This document shows, piece by piece, positions 51,225 to 62,600 of a DNA stretch of 64,000 bases. The notes beneath the pieces were generated by a model that did not search any database, was not told where the DNA came from, and saw only the letters and a program-made list of their open reading frames with translations. The stretch covers positions 30,877,558-30,941,557 of the forward strand of contig CM049310.1 in the NCBI GenBank assembly GCA_026874595.1. The letters run 5' to 3'. Source of the stretch: Sipunculus nudus. Lineage: Eukaryota > Annelida > Sipuncula > Golfingiida > Sipunculidae. The translations under genes were made by a program, and so were the position numbers. The first letter of the stretch is position 1; every line of letters begins with the position of its first letter.

Positions 51225-51668
51225 TGGTCCGAGTGTTATGGTAAGGTGCTACCTGTGACTGTGGGCTCTACTTAAATGAGAGGTACGACCTGTGACTATG
51301 AGGTGGTTATTATTGTGACGTACTACCTGTGACTATGGGCTCTGCTTTCTGGTGAGGTAAACCTGTGACTATGAGCTGGTTGTCATTGTGATGTACTACC
51401 TGTGACTGGTTGTTACTTGACTGTGAGCTGGTTGTTATGGTGATGTACTACCTTTGATTATGAGCTGGTTGTTATAGTGAGATATTCCCTGTGACTATGA
51501 GCTTTGTGTCATGGTGACGCACCACTTGTGACTACAAGCTGGTTGTTATGGTTAGGTACTGCCTGTGACTATTAGCTGGATGTTATGGTGATGTGCCACC
51601 TGTGACTGAGCTGGTTGTTAAGGTGACATACTACCTGTGACTATGAGCTCATTGTAATGGTGAGGTAC
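51225..51668 (+). repeat. Minisatellite, ~37-bp unit, left part
   Basis: Units of 'gtactacctgtgactatgag' followed by 'ctggttgttatggtga' continue up to the hairpin-family insertion. Similar text reappears after it (53585-53610). Confidence 0.85.
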
Positions 51669-52546
51669 TTTTTAGCTCAGCTGACTATAAGTCATCTGAG
51701 CTATAGTCATGGTCCATTGTCCGTCGTCCGTCCGTCTGTCCGTCCGTCCGTCCGTCCGTCCGTAGATGTGGCACGTTTTGAAACCGTAAGACCTAGGAAT
51801 CCAAAATTCAGCATAATGTTAGATGTCCCCAAGATCTCCTACCAAGCCGAAAACTGGGTCTTTGCGACTTCGTTCCTTTTAGAAATTAAGGAAAAACCTC
51901 AATTTTTTAGTAAAATCCTATTTTCACACTTCAGGACTACCTAATATCAAAACCACTCATCTGTTTTTCCTCATATTTACCCTAAATATTCTTCTGTATA
52001 GTTCCTATGTACATGCCAGAAATTAAGTCTGTTAAGTATAAATTCTTTAAGTTATGGGCCCAAACATAATGGACTTTGTAAAAAATCAGGAAAAATATTT
52101 ATTCACTTAACATGAAAAATTTTGAAACTAGAGTCTGTTTTCCAAAGTATATAACTATGTTTAATTAAGATTCAATTGTTTACCCAAAATTAGATCTGAA
52201 TTTGGTAAATTTTTTAAGTAATTAGCATTAAAATAAAATCAGTACCATAAATTTTGCCCAACTTTGACCATGGCACGTTTTTTTCCTGTAAGTACCATTG
52301 ATTTAATTTTCACAGCATGTAAACATAAATATTTAATTTTTTTAAATCTGAAATTTGGAAGTAAAAGCTTGAAAATTAAGCTAGTTATGGATTTTTTTCT
52401 TGAGGCTCTATTGAGATTACAGATGCAGGGTCCCACTCCAGGTCACTGGAAGTCAGCTATGCCAGGGTTTCTGATTTGTTACAGTCACTGGGGGAGATCC
52501 CCTGCTGTGACAGGTGTACAGTTATTCTCATATCACCACCCCAATG

Positions 52547-52578
<32 letters not shown>

Positions 52579-53570
52579 CAAACCCAACCCACCAAGTGTT
52601 ATGCAGTATTGTTATTGTTTTCACTGTATCTCCTTAATTGTAATGCTGTTTCCACTCTGATATGCAAAAACTTTCCTTGAAAAGGTAATTCAAGGTGTAA
52701 TCCAGAAGATGCAATGTTGTGTAATGTAGCATTTTTAAAGAAATCATTTTTCTTTTAAATGTTTTTACCAATCATAATGGAACCCATCAGTATGCTTAAA
52801 TTATGATAAAATATGAAGCACATTATGGATAAATAAAGACACCATTAAAAATTGTGAAATCTAAATCAAGTATTTTTTTTAGATATTTATTGTTTTGCAG
52901 ATTTAAAAGATATATTTTTGTGGTAAAAAATAAATAAACATTTGTATGCATGATGTGGTGTTATCTGACAAGATTGAGATTTATGATGATGCAATTGAGA
53001 ATTATGAATCAACTTTTATATTCAGATATATATGTTATATTGAAAATGTATAGAAATATAAACTTAAATTTAAAAAAAAAATGATGTGATAAAAAAATGA
53101 GGATTTATTACAAACATTTGTTCATTATTTTCCTGCATCAGCAGAATTTGAGATCAGGCTTTGTTTGCCATGTTTTATGTTGTTAATTAGTTATAATTCA
53201 ACTGTATACATTTCATAAAAAAAACCATATATTTAATAATATATATTATACAAAAAAGAGATTCGATTGAACAAATGTGTAAACTACTGAAATGTCAACA
53301 GTTAATCAAAAAGCCAACTAATGATCATGGTAATTGTACAGATCATTTGTTCACAAACTGCTCACATGCTTCAGTTTCAACATTAGGAAACACATGGTCA
53401 GGTCACAAAATATTATTTGCAACAATTTCTTGCTCATTAATACAAACCAATCATATAAACCAACCATGGCCTTTATTACCTCTTACACTTTATCTCCATT
53501 TGATATTATTTTAGATTTTTACCTTCAAGGTTAACGTCAGCTGAGCACAGTGACCCATAGGTCCCTTGTT
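51669..53570 (+). mobile_element. Hairpin/(TCCG)n family element with both ends (A3)
   Basis: It starts TTTTTAGCTCAGCTGACTAT, with the terminal hairpin at 51674-51702 and a TCCG tract at 51720-51763. Family blocks ('gttagatgtccccaagatct', 'tatgggcccaaacataatgg', GACCATGGCACG) run to about 52430, followed by the module shared with 16.55 kb and a C30 run. It ends with the conserved 3' block CAGCTGAGC...GACCCATAGGTCCCTTG at 53538-53570. AGCTCAGCTGA at the left end and TCAGCTGAGC near the right end are inverted to each other. Sequence between 52580 and 53530 is not shared with the B units. Non-coding. Confidence 0.8.
52548..52577. repeat. Poly-C run, 30 bases
   Basis: The longest mononucleotide run in the window, inside A3. 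Confidence 0.95.
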
Positions 53571-56500
53571 TTTATCTGTTCTTAGTACTGCTTATGACTT
53601 TGAGCGTGGTGTAAAGACTACTTGGCAAGGTACTGTTCCAGGAATGTTTGACCATGAACCAGATATTTTTATTGGAGGTAGAGCAATTACAGTGAACTGT
53701 TTTAACTTTTGAATTTGTTTGATAAAATATCCTCTGTAAAAAGGGCACTGGATCTGATGTCAGTTATGTCCACACAAGGAAAAAAGGTCCAGATGTATCT
53801 AATACAGAGATTGAAGCTTTAATCTCTTTTATATAGAAAACCCAGGATCCTGATTGTTCAAGCTGATCCTTTTTTTTGTGGCCAAATTAATTCAAATGAG
53901 GAGAACTGTGATCTGCACAGGTGTTGGCTCTGTATTTATGTAATCCTAATGCCATGGGCATGTCACAGATGGCAGAGGGCTGAATGTGGAGCCTTGTCCT
54001 TTACAGCCAGCTCAACTCATCCTTCCCTGTCCGGCTGGTGCTGGCTGATCAGGCAGATTCACATATACAGAAGCTGACCACTATCATCAGTACCCCCAGA
54101 TCATTGAAAGGCACTGTCAGTACAGAAACAGATTCAGGAGTCCAAATGGGCCAGCCGGTGCTGGCTGATCAGTATAAAGAAGCCAACTACTATCATCATT
54201 AAATATGTTCTCACAATTTTAATAAATGTATAATACCTTCAGATTTGTAATAATTTTATGATTAATTTCCACCTTCTTAAACAGAAGAGATGCAAGACTT
54301 GAACCTCAGATTTGTGATTTAACATACATTTAACACACTGAATTATACCTGTGTGTGGCTGTAATCAGGTAGTCTCAGTGAGGTGCTAACGGGTTTTCCT
54401 GCTTCCAGAGCCCCAAGTGCTTTCATACATTTCTGAGAAACCAGACACAAGTCAGTATTGTGACATCTAAAAGTGATTAAATTATGGAATGAATTTTCAC
54501 CCCTTTTATACAAGTTTGTCCAGCACTTGCTCATTACAGAACTGTATTCAGTTCACTTCTACTTAGTTCTAGATATGGTTATGTACAGCATACTGCAGAT
54601 ACTAATCTTGTGCTTTGTTAGTCACAATACTGCTCTTACAGTCATACTACATTTATTTCACTCGGACCGTCTTTGGTTCCTGCTCAGTCAATACTACATT
54701 GAAATGCCAAGTCTTTATAACATTTTTTCATCACTTGTCAGAGATGAGAGGTAATTTTTCCACAGTTTCTCTGGTTGCCTGGCAACTTGGATGCTTCGGT
54801 GGCAGGTGCCAGACCTTCAGTTCCATCTTGATATAGTAATGCTGCAAAGATGATGTTACAAAAGGACCATATCTGTCTGGTCATGGTCAGATAAAATGCA
54901 GTTAAAACTTCTTTTGGGAGTTGTTGGATATTTATATTCTTATGTAGTCCTTGCAAGTACAGTCAAATTTATTACATTTTCCTCTACATATACCAGGGGT
55001 TTGACATGTAACAGTGCTTTTATATAGTTAAATATTATTACCCAGCAATTTTTGTTTCATGAACAGCATTAAGAGGAAAACAATCTGCTCCATGTTTTAT
55101 TGGCCATGATGATGAAAATCATGAAAATGAATATGCAAATTTTATGATTTGGTCTTTTTGATTCTGGTGCATAAATGGCAGAGTGAAACTTCTCTTTGAA
55201 AAAAAAAACAACATTGCTTTATTTAGAATTGATTTTACGATTGGCTTAACAGAGACATGATTATTTCTATGCAGAGTTAGAAATCTAGAATTTAAGCCCA
55301 CTAACTTAAATAAGAAGATGATAAACTTCATACTTATCTACCTTGTTATAGAACCCACCATAAGTTTGGTATGAAAATGAGAAAGCTGCTTTCCCTGTTC
55401 TCAACTAGGGTAAAAACATTGTTGTCTCCAATACAATAATATAACTACCCCAGGAATTCTATGATTTACTGTAATGTCATTACAACAAGAAGTACTTGCA
55501 TAAAGGATTAAGATTTTTGTAATCTGATCGCTGGTGTAACAGAATTATATTAGGACTTCGAAGTATCATTAGGGATCTTTATCCCCTATGGACATTTGTT
55601 GAAATGAGGCCAAAAGCATAATATTTTATTTCTGTTGAATGCCATGTTTCATTGCTGCCCATCAGCTCCAAACTACCTCAGAGACATCATGCGATGGTTG
55701 GTAATTTCAGTTTTCTTCAGTGCATGAGGCAGGTATTTTACAAGGTTATTAAAGTATGCTTAATACAAAACCGCATCTCTACTAGAAAAGTTTTTTCAAA
55801 TGTTGGTCAATATTCCTTGACCTAATTTCCCACAAGTCGGTATTCCCTTGTTCACTTAAATCATTCAGGTATGTTCTACTCTAGTTTACTTATTTAGTTA
55901 TGCAATGATGAAACCCCTCTCCGTCCACCTTAAAAAGACCATTTCCACAGTAATGGTCTTTTATCTGTTGAGGCTACAGAATATGAATTTGATATTTTAA
56001 TATCTTGAAAGTGTATGAATCATGGTGTACGCTGATAAGTGTAAACTACCCTCTCCCCCCCCCCTTTACAATTCTCAAATCACCATTGGATCCATCCCTG
56101 ATTTGTAGCCTTTTTGGCATAATGAGCAAGATGGTGAAGCTAGCATACAGGGCCGGGGCAGGTATTGTGAGCCACAGTAAACATTGTGAACCACAGTAGG
56201 AAGTCAGCTGACAGTTAAAATCACCAGAGAAGACTTAGAAACGCACCAGTGTTATCACAACTTGCAGACTTTGGATGTGATTTCCTTTTTGGAAATTTGC
56301 CAGTACTGTGCTAGGCCCCTCTAGAGCTGTCTGTATGTAAGCTGCCACAGCTCTGGATGTGCTGTAAGGGGACACTGGCTCCTTGCTGAAACAGCAGAGG
56401 GTCTGGGTATGTGGTGTTGGCGAAAGGGGATGGGAGGTCAGGGGCTGTGATCAAGTCCAGGCCTGCCTCTCCACCAGCAGCTGTTTACATACAGACCTCA

Positions 56501-56600
56501 GATGCACTGTACTAGAGCTTATCAAGGTGGTTGCTGGCTGGCTGAGAGACTGTCACAGTGGCTTTATGAGCAGTCATACTCCTAAGACTGGCTGTGCTCA
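53571..56600. other. Gene-free sequence with small duplication and one X-box
   Basis: A diverged duplication of about 120 bp (ggctggtgctggctgatcag versus agccggtgctggctgatcag) lies at 54030-54200. An X-box lies at 54774-54786. The frame at 56383-56817 runs into the 12-bp array and is not supported as a gene. Confidence 0.45.
54774..54786. promoter_or_regulatory. Palindromic RFX-type X-box
   Basis: GTTGCC-T-GGCAAC: two perfect half-sites with a one-base spacer. Binding is inference. Confidence 0.5.
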
Positions 56601-56624
56601 GATTGGTCACCTGGCAACTATCAT

Positions 56625-56945
56625 AGCCACAGTCACATCAGTAGTCAAACCAACAGTCACACCTGTAGTCATGCCAACAGTCACACCAACAGTCACACCA
56701 ACAGCCAAACAGTTAAACCAACAGTCACCAGAAATCAGATCAACAGCCACACCAACAGTCATGCCAACAGTCACACCAACAATCACACCAACAGACACAC
56801 TAACAACAAAACAGTAGTCACATCAACAGTCTTACCATCAGCCACACTAACTTTCACACTAACAGTCACACCAACAGCCAAACAGTAGTCACAACAGTAG
56901 TCACACCAACAGTCACACCAAGTATCAGACTAACAGTCACCCCTA
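56625..56945 (+). repeat. Tandem 12-bp array
   Basis: (ACAGTCACACCA)n with frequent substitutions. Because the unit is a multiple of three, it encodes Val-Thr-Pro-Thr repeats on one strand and Val-Gly-Val-Thr on the other. These are by-products. Confidence 0.9.
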
Positions 56946-59029
56946 GGTCATACATGAGACTGTATTCTCGATATTATCAAGGAATGAGATCCATTCAGTT
57001 CAGGAATATTCAGTTATATTTAATCATAGGTCGGCATTGCTCATATAAAAACAATAGATATGTGACAATGAAAAACTTACAAGGAACATTTGTTTGAAAA
57101 TTAAGTCAAAATTAATAATTCTGAGAAGAACAGTTCAGTGAGAGAGATTGTTTGCTGCTTGTCACATTGTGTGGGTAACAGTTTTCAGAATCACAAACCT
57201 GTGAGGACAGAATATCCTTAACAGAGACAATTTTTGCTTATGAAAATTTGATAAAGAGAAACTGCCGTGAGAATAAACAAGCAACTCAATTTGGAAGGGA
57301 TGGTGAAACTGGAAGTTCTGTTGGCATGAACAAACATTGATCACCTCCAGGAGGTCTAGAAAGCTTCCTTGATAGTACCTCTGTAACAGTTTTAAGTTCA
57401 CCCATTAGGTGACACCACTAGTAGCTTTTCTTTTGGAGAAGATGGGTGTATAAGGTGTTGATATGGGTCTGGACCTAGTCATAGACTTTTTGAGATGTAT
57501 AACACACAGACAGACATGGAGACAGAAGGTGTATTCCACACAGACAAGCAGACAACAGGTGTATTACAAACAGTCAGACATGGAGACTGAAGGACAGCCT
57601 GAGAAGTCATAACATAACCTCCTGACAGTTGTAGGAGGTTGTTAGTACACAGCTGGTGTGGCCAGGGAAAGGCTTACCTTATCACCGTGTACTACTCATT
57701 GTTGTGGACCACAACAAAACGGCACAAACAGGGGTTGTTGAACCGTTAGCCCACTGCACACAGGTACAACCACTTGTTGTGTATTTAAGTACACACATAC
57801 TCTATATTTAGGTTCTGTATGTTTTACCTGCTTACAGGGGTGTTGTGGTTCACTTGTAACTGTATGATACCTGGAATGTGCCCCTAGTTTAGAAGGCGCT
57901 TGTAAAATTGATATATTGGCATTTTTAAAGGTTTCAGAGCTTGTGCTCAGATCTGTATGAATATTGTTAATATTTTGTATTTCTGAAATAAGACATGTTA
58001 TTCCTTCAAAATGATGTTGACAAAATAAAATAATTATTAGATATGATGCATCGGAGTGCAATATAAATAAAATGTCACATTTATTAGTCATGCACATCCT
58101 AGTGTAAAGGGAACCCTCAGAGATATGTTCCAGTGATTTGGGGGGGGGGGGGGGTTGGGGTGGCTGTGAATGATGAACTTGCTCTTTTTATCGGTGGACT
58201 TATTAGCAACTGTTGCAGTGCGGGAGATAGATATCAGGAGGTGGATGTTAATTAAATTGATTGCTTGTGCAGACTCCCTGACATGAGCAGCTGGTTTTAA
58301 TAATGGTTATGAGAGTCACATGGCCAGGCACGCTTCCAGACCAGGAGCTTTTAGTTCTAGCTCTCACCTGCAGATGTCAGCACCAGCAACAGCTGTGCCA
58401 CTGGGCTGTGCAGCTCTTGGTAAACAACATGTGCTAAAGGAAACATTGCAATTTCTCCAGCAGATGTGTCTTCATTTTCCTCCAGCAAAATCTTGGCCAG
58501 TAATTGGATCCCTGAATGGCAAAACCTCTGGTCTCTGTGTTGCTGTGGTTAATGTGTATATTTTTTTCTCCCATTTCCACATTGCCGTTACCTCAGTATG
58601 AAAGTTTTTCATGTTTAAATAATGTATGGTCAGATAAAAAAACTACGCCTTTAGGGCTACAAGAGATATGCTTCAGTTTAAATATATTAAAGGTCAATGA
58701 CAACCATTTCTGATGTTGATGTTTGGTTATCTGTTATGTGTAAATTCACTGAATAAATGCAGTTGTAAATTATTGTGGTTTTTAATCAGACTTTTATATG
58801 TATTGCCAAGAAGACAAAAAATGGTGATATGTTGACCAAGTTGTTATTGCTTTCATAGCTTGCTCCAAATTTAATCAGATGTCATAATGTTTATACATTC
58901 AGTTCAAGTTCAATGACAGTGGGGATACTTTTAACCTGTAAAACCTAGGAAAGGCTTATCAAGGTCTACTTGACTGAGCTCAAAGGGCTTAACATTTTCA
59001 AGCAAATGCATACGTAATTTCACGTGTAT
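56946..59029. other. Gene-free sequence
   Basis: A G15 run lies at 58140-58154. A short run of acagacatggagac repeats lies at 57508-57595. The frames at 57696-58097 (minus) and 58320-58601 have no recognisable domain. Confidence 0.4.
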
Positions 59030-59990
59030 AGTTTGTAGACCCACAGTGTATACATATGTATAGTGTGTAGACACAGGGTGTATACATCTGTAAAGTGTGT
59101 AGACACAGTGTAAACATGTGTATAGTGTGTAGACACATGGTGTATACATCTGTAAAGTGTGTAGACACAGTGAAAACATGTGTATAGTGTGTAGACACAT
59201 GGTGTATATATGTATACAGTGTGTATAAATATAGTGTGTATACATGTATATTGTGTGTAGACACATGGTGTATATATGTATACAGTGTGTATAAATATAG
59301 TGTATATACATGTGTATAATGTGTAGACACATGGTGTATATATGTATACAGTGTGTATAAATACAGTGTGTATACATGTGTATAGTGTGTAGACACATGG
59401 TGTACATATGTATACAGTGTGTATAAATATAGTGTATATACATGTGTACAGTATGTAGACACATGGTGTACATATGTATACAGTGTGTATAAATATAGTG
59501 TGTATACATGTGTACAGTGTGTAGACACATGGTGTATATATGTATACAGTGTGTATAAATATAGTGTGTATACATGTGTACAGTGTGTAGACACATGGTG
59601 TATATATGTATACAGTGTGTATAAATATAGTGTGTATACATGTGTACAGTGTGTAGACTCAATGTATATGTGAGTAGTGTGTAGACACACAGTGTATATG
59701 TTGAGGGAAAATTGAGAATCTGGGAAGATCCAGAATCTTCCTCTGGATCTTCCCTGGAAAAATGAGAATCAAGAGATTGTACAAAATGATTCCAGTTCTT
59801 CCCGGGAAAAATGAGAATTCTCATTCTTTCTGGGAAGATTCTGGACCTTCCAAGATTCTCATTTTTCCCTTGACATATACATGTGTACATTGTGATGACA
59901 CACAGGGTGTATACATATATACAATGTGTATACATGCAATGTGTAAACATGTGTTCATTGTGTAGCCACAGTGTATATGCGTGTACAGTG
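59030..59990 (-). repeat. Minisatellite, 66-bp unit, interrupted by a small foldback element
   Basis: The block TAGACACATGG recurs at 59324, 59390, 59456 and 59522 (66-bp spacing). Earlier units at 59060-59260 are shorter or degenerate. Each unit mixes GTGTAGACACATGGTGTATA and 'cagtgtgtataaatatagtg'. As 66 is divisible by three, the array creates the window's longest open frame (371 codons, minus strand, 58931-60046), made of a 22-residue Tyr/His/Thr/Cys-rich repeat. There is no signal peptide or splice support, so I call it a by-product rather than a gene. Confidence 0.9.
59695..59879. mobile_element. Small foldback/MITE-like element inside the 66-bp array (F2)
   Basis: The left end TATATGTTGAGGGAAAATTG and the reverse complement of the right end TATATGTCAAGGGAAAAATG match over about 46 bases, continuing through GAGAATCT-GGAAG-TCCAGAATCTTCC. 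The array sequence (gtatatg/catatacatg) resumes on both sides. No coding capacity. Confidence 0.85.
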
Positions 59991-60218
59991 TGTAGTGTTG
60001 TGTGATTCTGAAATATCGAAAACAGGTGTACCAGAAAACCAATCAATTTTATACACCGTTACCTCTGTTTCTCGTCTTCTAGTTTGTGTTCAAACAACTG
60101 CATTTTCAACGGTAAAATATCTGCTGTTGCGGTATTGACAAACATCTTGTTTTGCAGGTACTCTGTGACTGTGTTTGTATGAATACCAAAATCAGAAGAT
60201 AAATATGGAAAAGTTATG

Positions 60219-60571
60219 TATATGTCACAGAAAAGATCAAAATCCAGGTAGATTTTAAATTCGCCTAGATGAGATTGCATTTATGATTTCACCTAGGGAG
60301 GTTATGATTGAGATCTGTCCAGACAGATTTTAAATTCGCCTAAACAAGATTGCAATTGCAAGCTCGCCTAAGCCAGATTAAAATCCATCATGGAGTAGGC
60401 CTGGATTTTGATCTCACCTAGGCAAATTAAAAATCTGCCTGCTATCATCAAGGCGAGTTTAAAATCTTATCAGATCCCCATCAGATTACTATTTCAATCT
60501 CCCCTATATATAGGCAGATTTTTAAAATGGCCTCTGTGATACCTGGGTTTCAATCTCGTCTTTGACATATA
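60219..60571. mobile_element. Foldback/MITE-like element (F3)
   Basis: The left end TATATGTCACAGAAAAGATC and the reverse complement of the right end TATATGTCAAAGACGAGATT match imperfectly, and the pairing continues through AAA-CCAGGTA. The interior is a chain of variants of 'agattttaaattcgccta' in both orientations. Non-coding. Confidence 0.8.
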
Positions 60572-60950
60572 TATGTGTATTTTGTACAAGTAGTACACTA
60601 CATTCTTCAAGCATAATTTTATATAATTATTATTAATAATTAATCTATTTATAATAATTGTTATTTGGGTATTTTGGGTCTGATATTGCTGTAATATGTC
60701 TATGAAGATTATTGTTATTTGTGTATGTTGGTTATGCTAGGTCTTATGTTGCACATTGCAGTAATGTATGTCTGTAAATTGACATGTGCCGGTGTTAGTT
60801 GATGATATTGATTAACTTGCAGCATTAGTTTGTAACTGCATTTTCATATGTTACAAGCTGACTAAAACAAAAGATTCTGTGCAATGCAGATTAATCACTT
60901 CACATATTTAGACGGATTATAAAAGACCAGCATGTTTGTCTGCCAATGTG
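60572..60950. other. Gene-free AT-rich sequence
   Basis: Nothing recognisable. Confidence 0.5.
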
Positions 60951-61565
60951 GAACTGTATGTAAGCATTGTACATTAGTAACACTAACTGACAACTTGATA
61001 CTGTCTGTAAGCATTGAAAATTAATAATACTGCCAACATGGTACTGTGTGTCAGCGTTGTACATCAGTTATACTGCCAACATGGTACTGTGTGTAAGCAT
61101 TGTACATCAGTTAGAGTGCCAACATGGTACTGTGTGTCAGCTTTGTACATCAGTTATACTGCCAACATGGTACTGTGTGTCAGCGTTGTACATCAGTTAT
61201 ACTGCCAACATGGTACTGTGTGTAAGCATTGTACATCAGTTAGAGTGCCAACATGGTACTTACTGTGTGTCAGTGTTGTACATCAGTAATACTACCAATA
61301 TGGTACTATGTGTCAGCGTTGTGCATCAGTAATACTGCCAACATGGTACTGTGTGTCAGCGTTGTACATCAGTGATACTGCCAACATGGTAATTTGTGTC
61401 AGCATTGTACATCAGAGATACTGCCAACATGGTACTGTGTGTCAGCGTTGTACCTCAGTAATACTACCAACATGGTAATTTGTGTCAACTTTGTACATCA
61501 GTTACACTATCAATGTGGAACTGTGTGTAAGCTTTGTACATCAGTAATACTGCCAACGTGGTACG
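60951..61565 (+). repeat. Minisatellite, 43-bp unit, ~14 copies
   Basis: Units of AACATGGTACTGTGTGTCAG followed by 'cgttgtacatcagttatact' and gcc recur at 43-bp spacing from about 61036 to 61565. The open frames here follow the repeat. Confidence 0.95.
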
Positions 61566-62112
61566 GATATTACAGCTCAGGAAATACTTTATTTTAATTT
61601 CCTGCATTGTACTAGTGGCCATTTTACTATGGGAACATTCTGTTGGGTAAAGTGAAAGTTTTAATAGGGCTGTTTTACTAGCTGATTATCAAATTAAATT
61701 GAAGACCTCTTAATAATTCAAAGTGCTATTGGGTATGAAATATAATGCTTTTTGTTGGAGGTATGTGCCCACTGAAGCACCAGGTGGTAACACCATCCAG
61801 CATCCACCAAAGAAACCATTGACCCTATCTGACCTATACAAGTTGCATGGTTTTGTTCAAAAATTGTCTGAGCTTAACATACTCCAAACAATAATTACAG
61901 CTGAGCATTATCTTTTAGAGGAGGGGTATAAAATTGAGGCTAGTGAAACCTGTTTGGAGCTGTAACCTGTTGCTGTACTCGGCATGTTGATGCACATCAG
62001 AGGAGACTTTAAAACACACACGATTTGATAAGAGCCACTAGATTTTCAATGTTTCTGCTGACAGACATACTTGCATGCACACAGGTGTCCATGTATAAAC
62101 CTTGCTGGTTTA
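61566..62112. other. Mostly gene-free sequence
   Basis: It holds only the short coding-like frame at 61744-61965. Confidence 0.4.
61744..61965 (+). CDS. Short coding-like frame, unrecognised
   Basis: The plus-strand frame ending at a TAA at 61963-61965 includes a protein-like run: YVPTEAPGGNTIQHPPKKPL, then SDLYKLHGFVQKLSELNILQ and a glutamate-rich tail. It lies between the 43-bp minisatellite and a decayed hairpin-family repeat. The run begins around codon 12 of the frame, which starts at a non-ATG codon near 61723, so a real product would need an upstream exon or be a fragment. It may be a remnant of a mobile-element protein. I cannot assign a family. Confidence 0.22.
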   Translation, partial: NAFCWRYVPTEAPGGNTIQHPPKKPLTLSDLYKLHGFVQKLSELNILQTIITAEHYLLEEGYKIEASETCLEL

Positions 62113-62600
62113 TTTTTAACTTAGCTGACTTTAGGTCCTCTGAGCTATAGCGATGGTCCTTTGTTCATCAATGTAGCTGTCCATCCATTAATAGGGCATG
62201 TTTTGAAAGCGTTGGACCTATGAATCCGAAATTCAGCATACTGTTAGATGTTCCGAAAATCTCCTGCCATACCAAAAATTGGGTTACAATGACTTTGTTC
62301 CTTTGATTTTTGTTTCGAACACTTCAAGACTGCCTAATATCTAAACCACTGATCTGTTTTTGATAACATGCAATATACATATTCCTCTATACATTTCCTA
62401 TGTTTATACAAGAAATTGGGTCAGTGTTGCTTAATTTCTCGAAGTTATGGGCCTCAACATAATGTGTTTTATAAAAAAAATCAAATATATTTACTCACTT
62501 AACATGAGAATTGCTGAAGCTAGAGACTTTTTAGGTTTTTGATTTTCAAGGTCCAGAGGTCAAAGGTGAAGGTCACAGGAGCCACAACTTTAAAAGATTG
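62113..62600 (+). repeat. Decayed hairpin/(TCCG)n family copy
   Basis: The left end TTTTTAACTTAGCTGACTTT and 'cctctgagctatagcgatgg' are diverged from A1-A3, and the TCCG tract is degenerate. Blocks 'gttagatgttccgaaaatct' and 'gttatgggcctcaacataat' confirm the family. After 62540 it joins a segment with clustered AGGTCA half-sites. Confidence 0.8.
62557..62575 (+). promoter_or_regulatory. Clustered nuclear-receptor half-sites (DR1 plus adjoining half-site)
   Basis: AGGTCA-A-AGGTGA-AGGTCA: a near-perfect DR1, as bound by RXR/HNF4-type receptors, followed directly by a third half-site. It is probably repeat-derived; function is inference. Confidence 0.3.

Noticed and set aside
52548-52577. Poly-C tract as a functional i-motif or G-quadruplex element
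   Set aside because: A pure homopolymer inside a repeat; several shorter ones exist in the window with no consistent relation to genes.
56383-56817. 144-codon frame with Val-Thr-Pro-Thr repeats
   Set aside because: Its second half is the 12-bp array. The first half has no recognisable domain or exon signals.
58931-60046. 371-codon open frame on the minus strand
   Set aside because: It is explained by a 66-bp array whose unit length is a multiple of three. It runs through a mobile insertion and has no domain, signal peptide or splice support.
61014-61332. Overlapping Cys/His-rich frames with regular repeats
   Set aside because: By-product of the 43-bp minisatellite; both overlapping frames are equally open.
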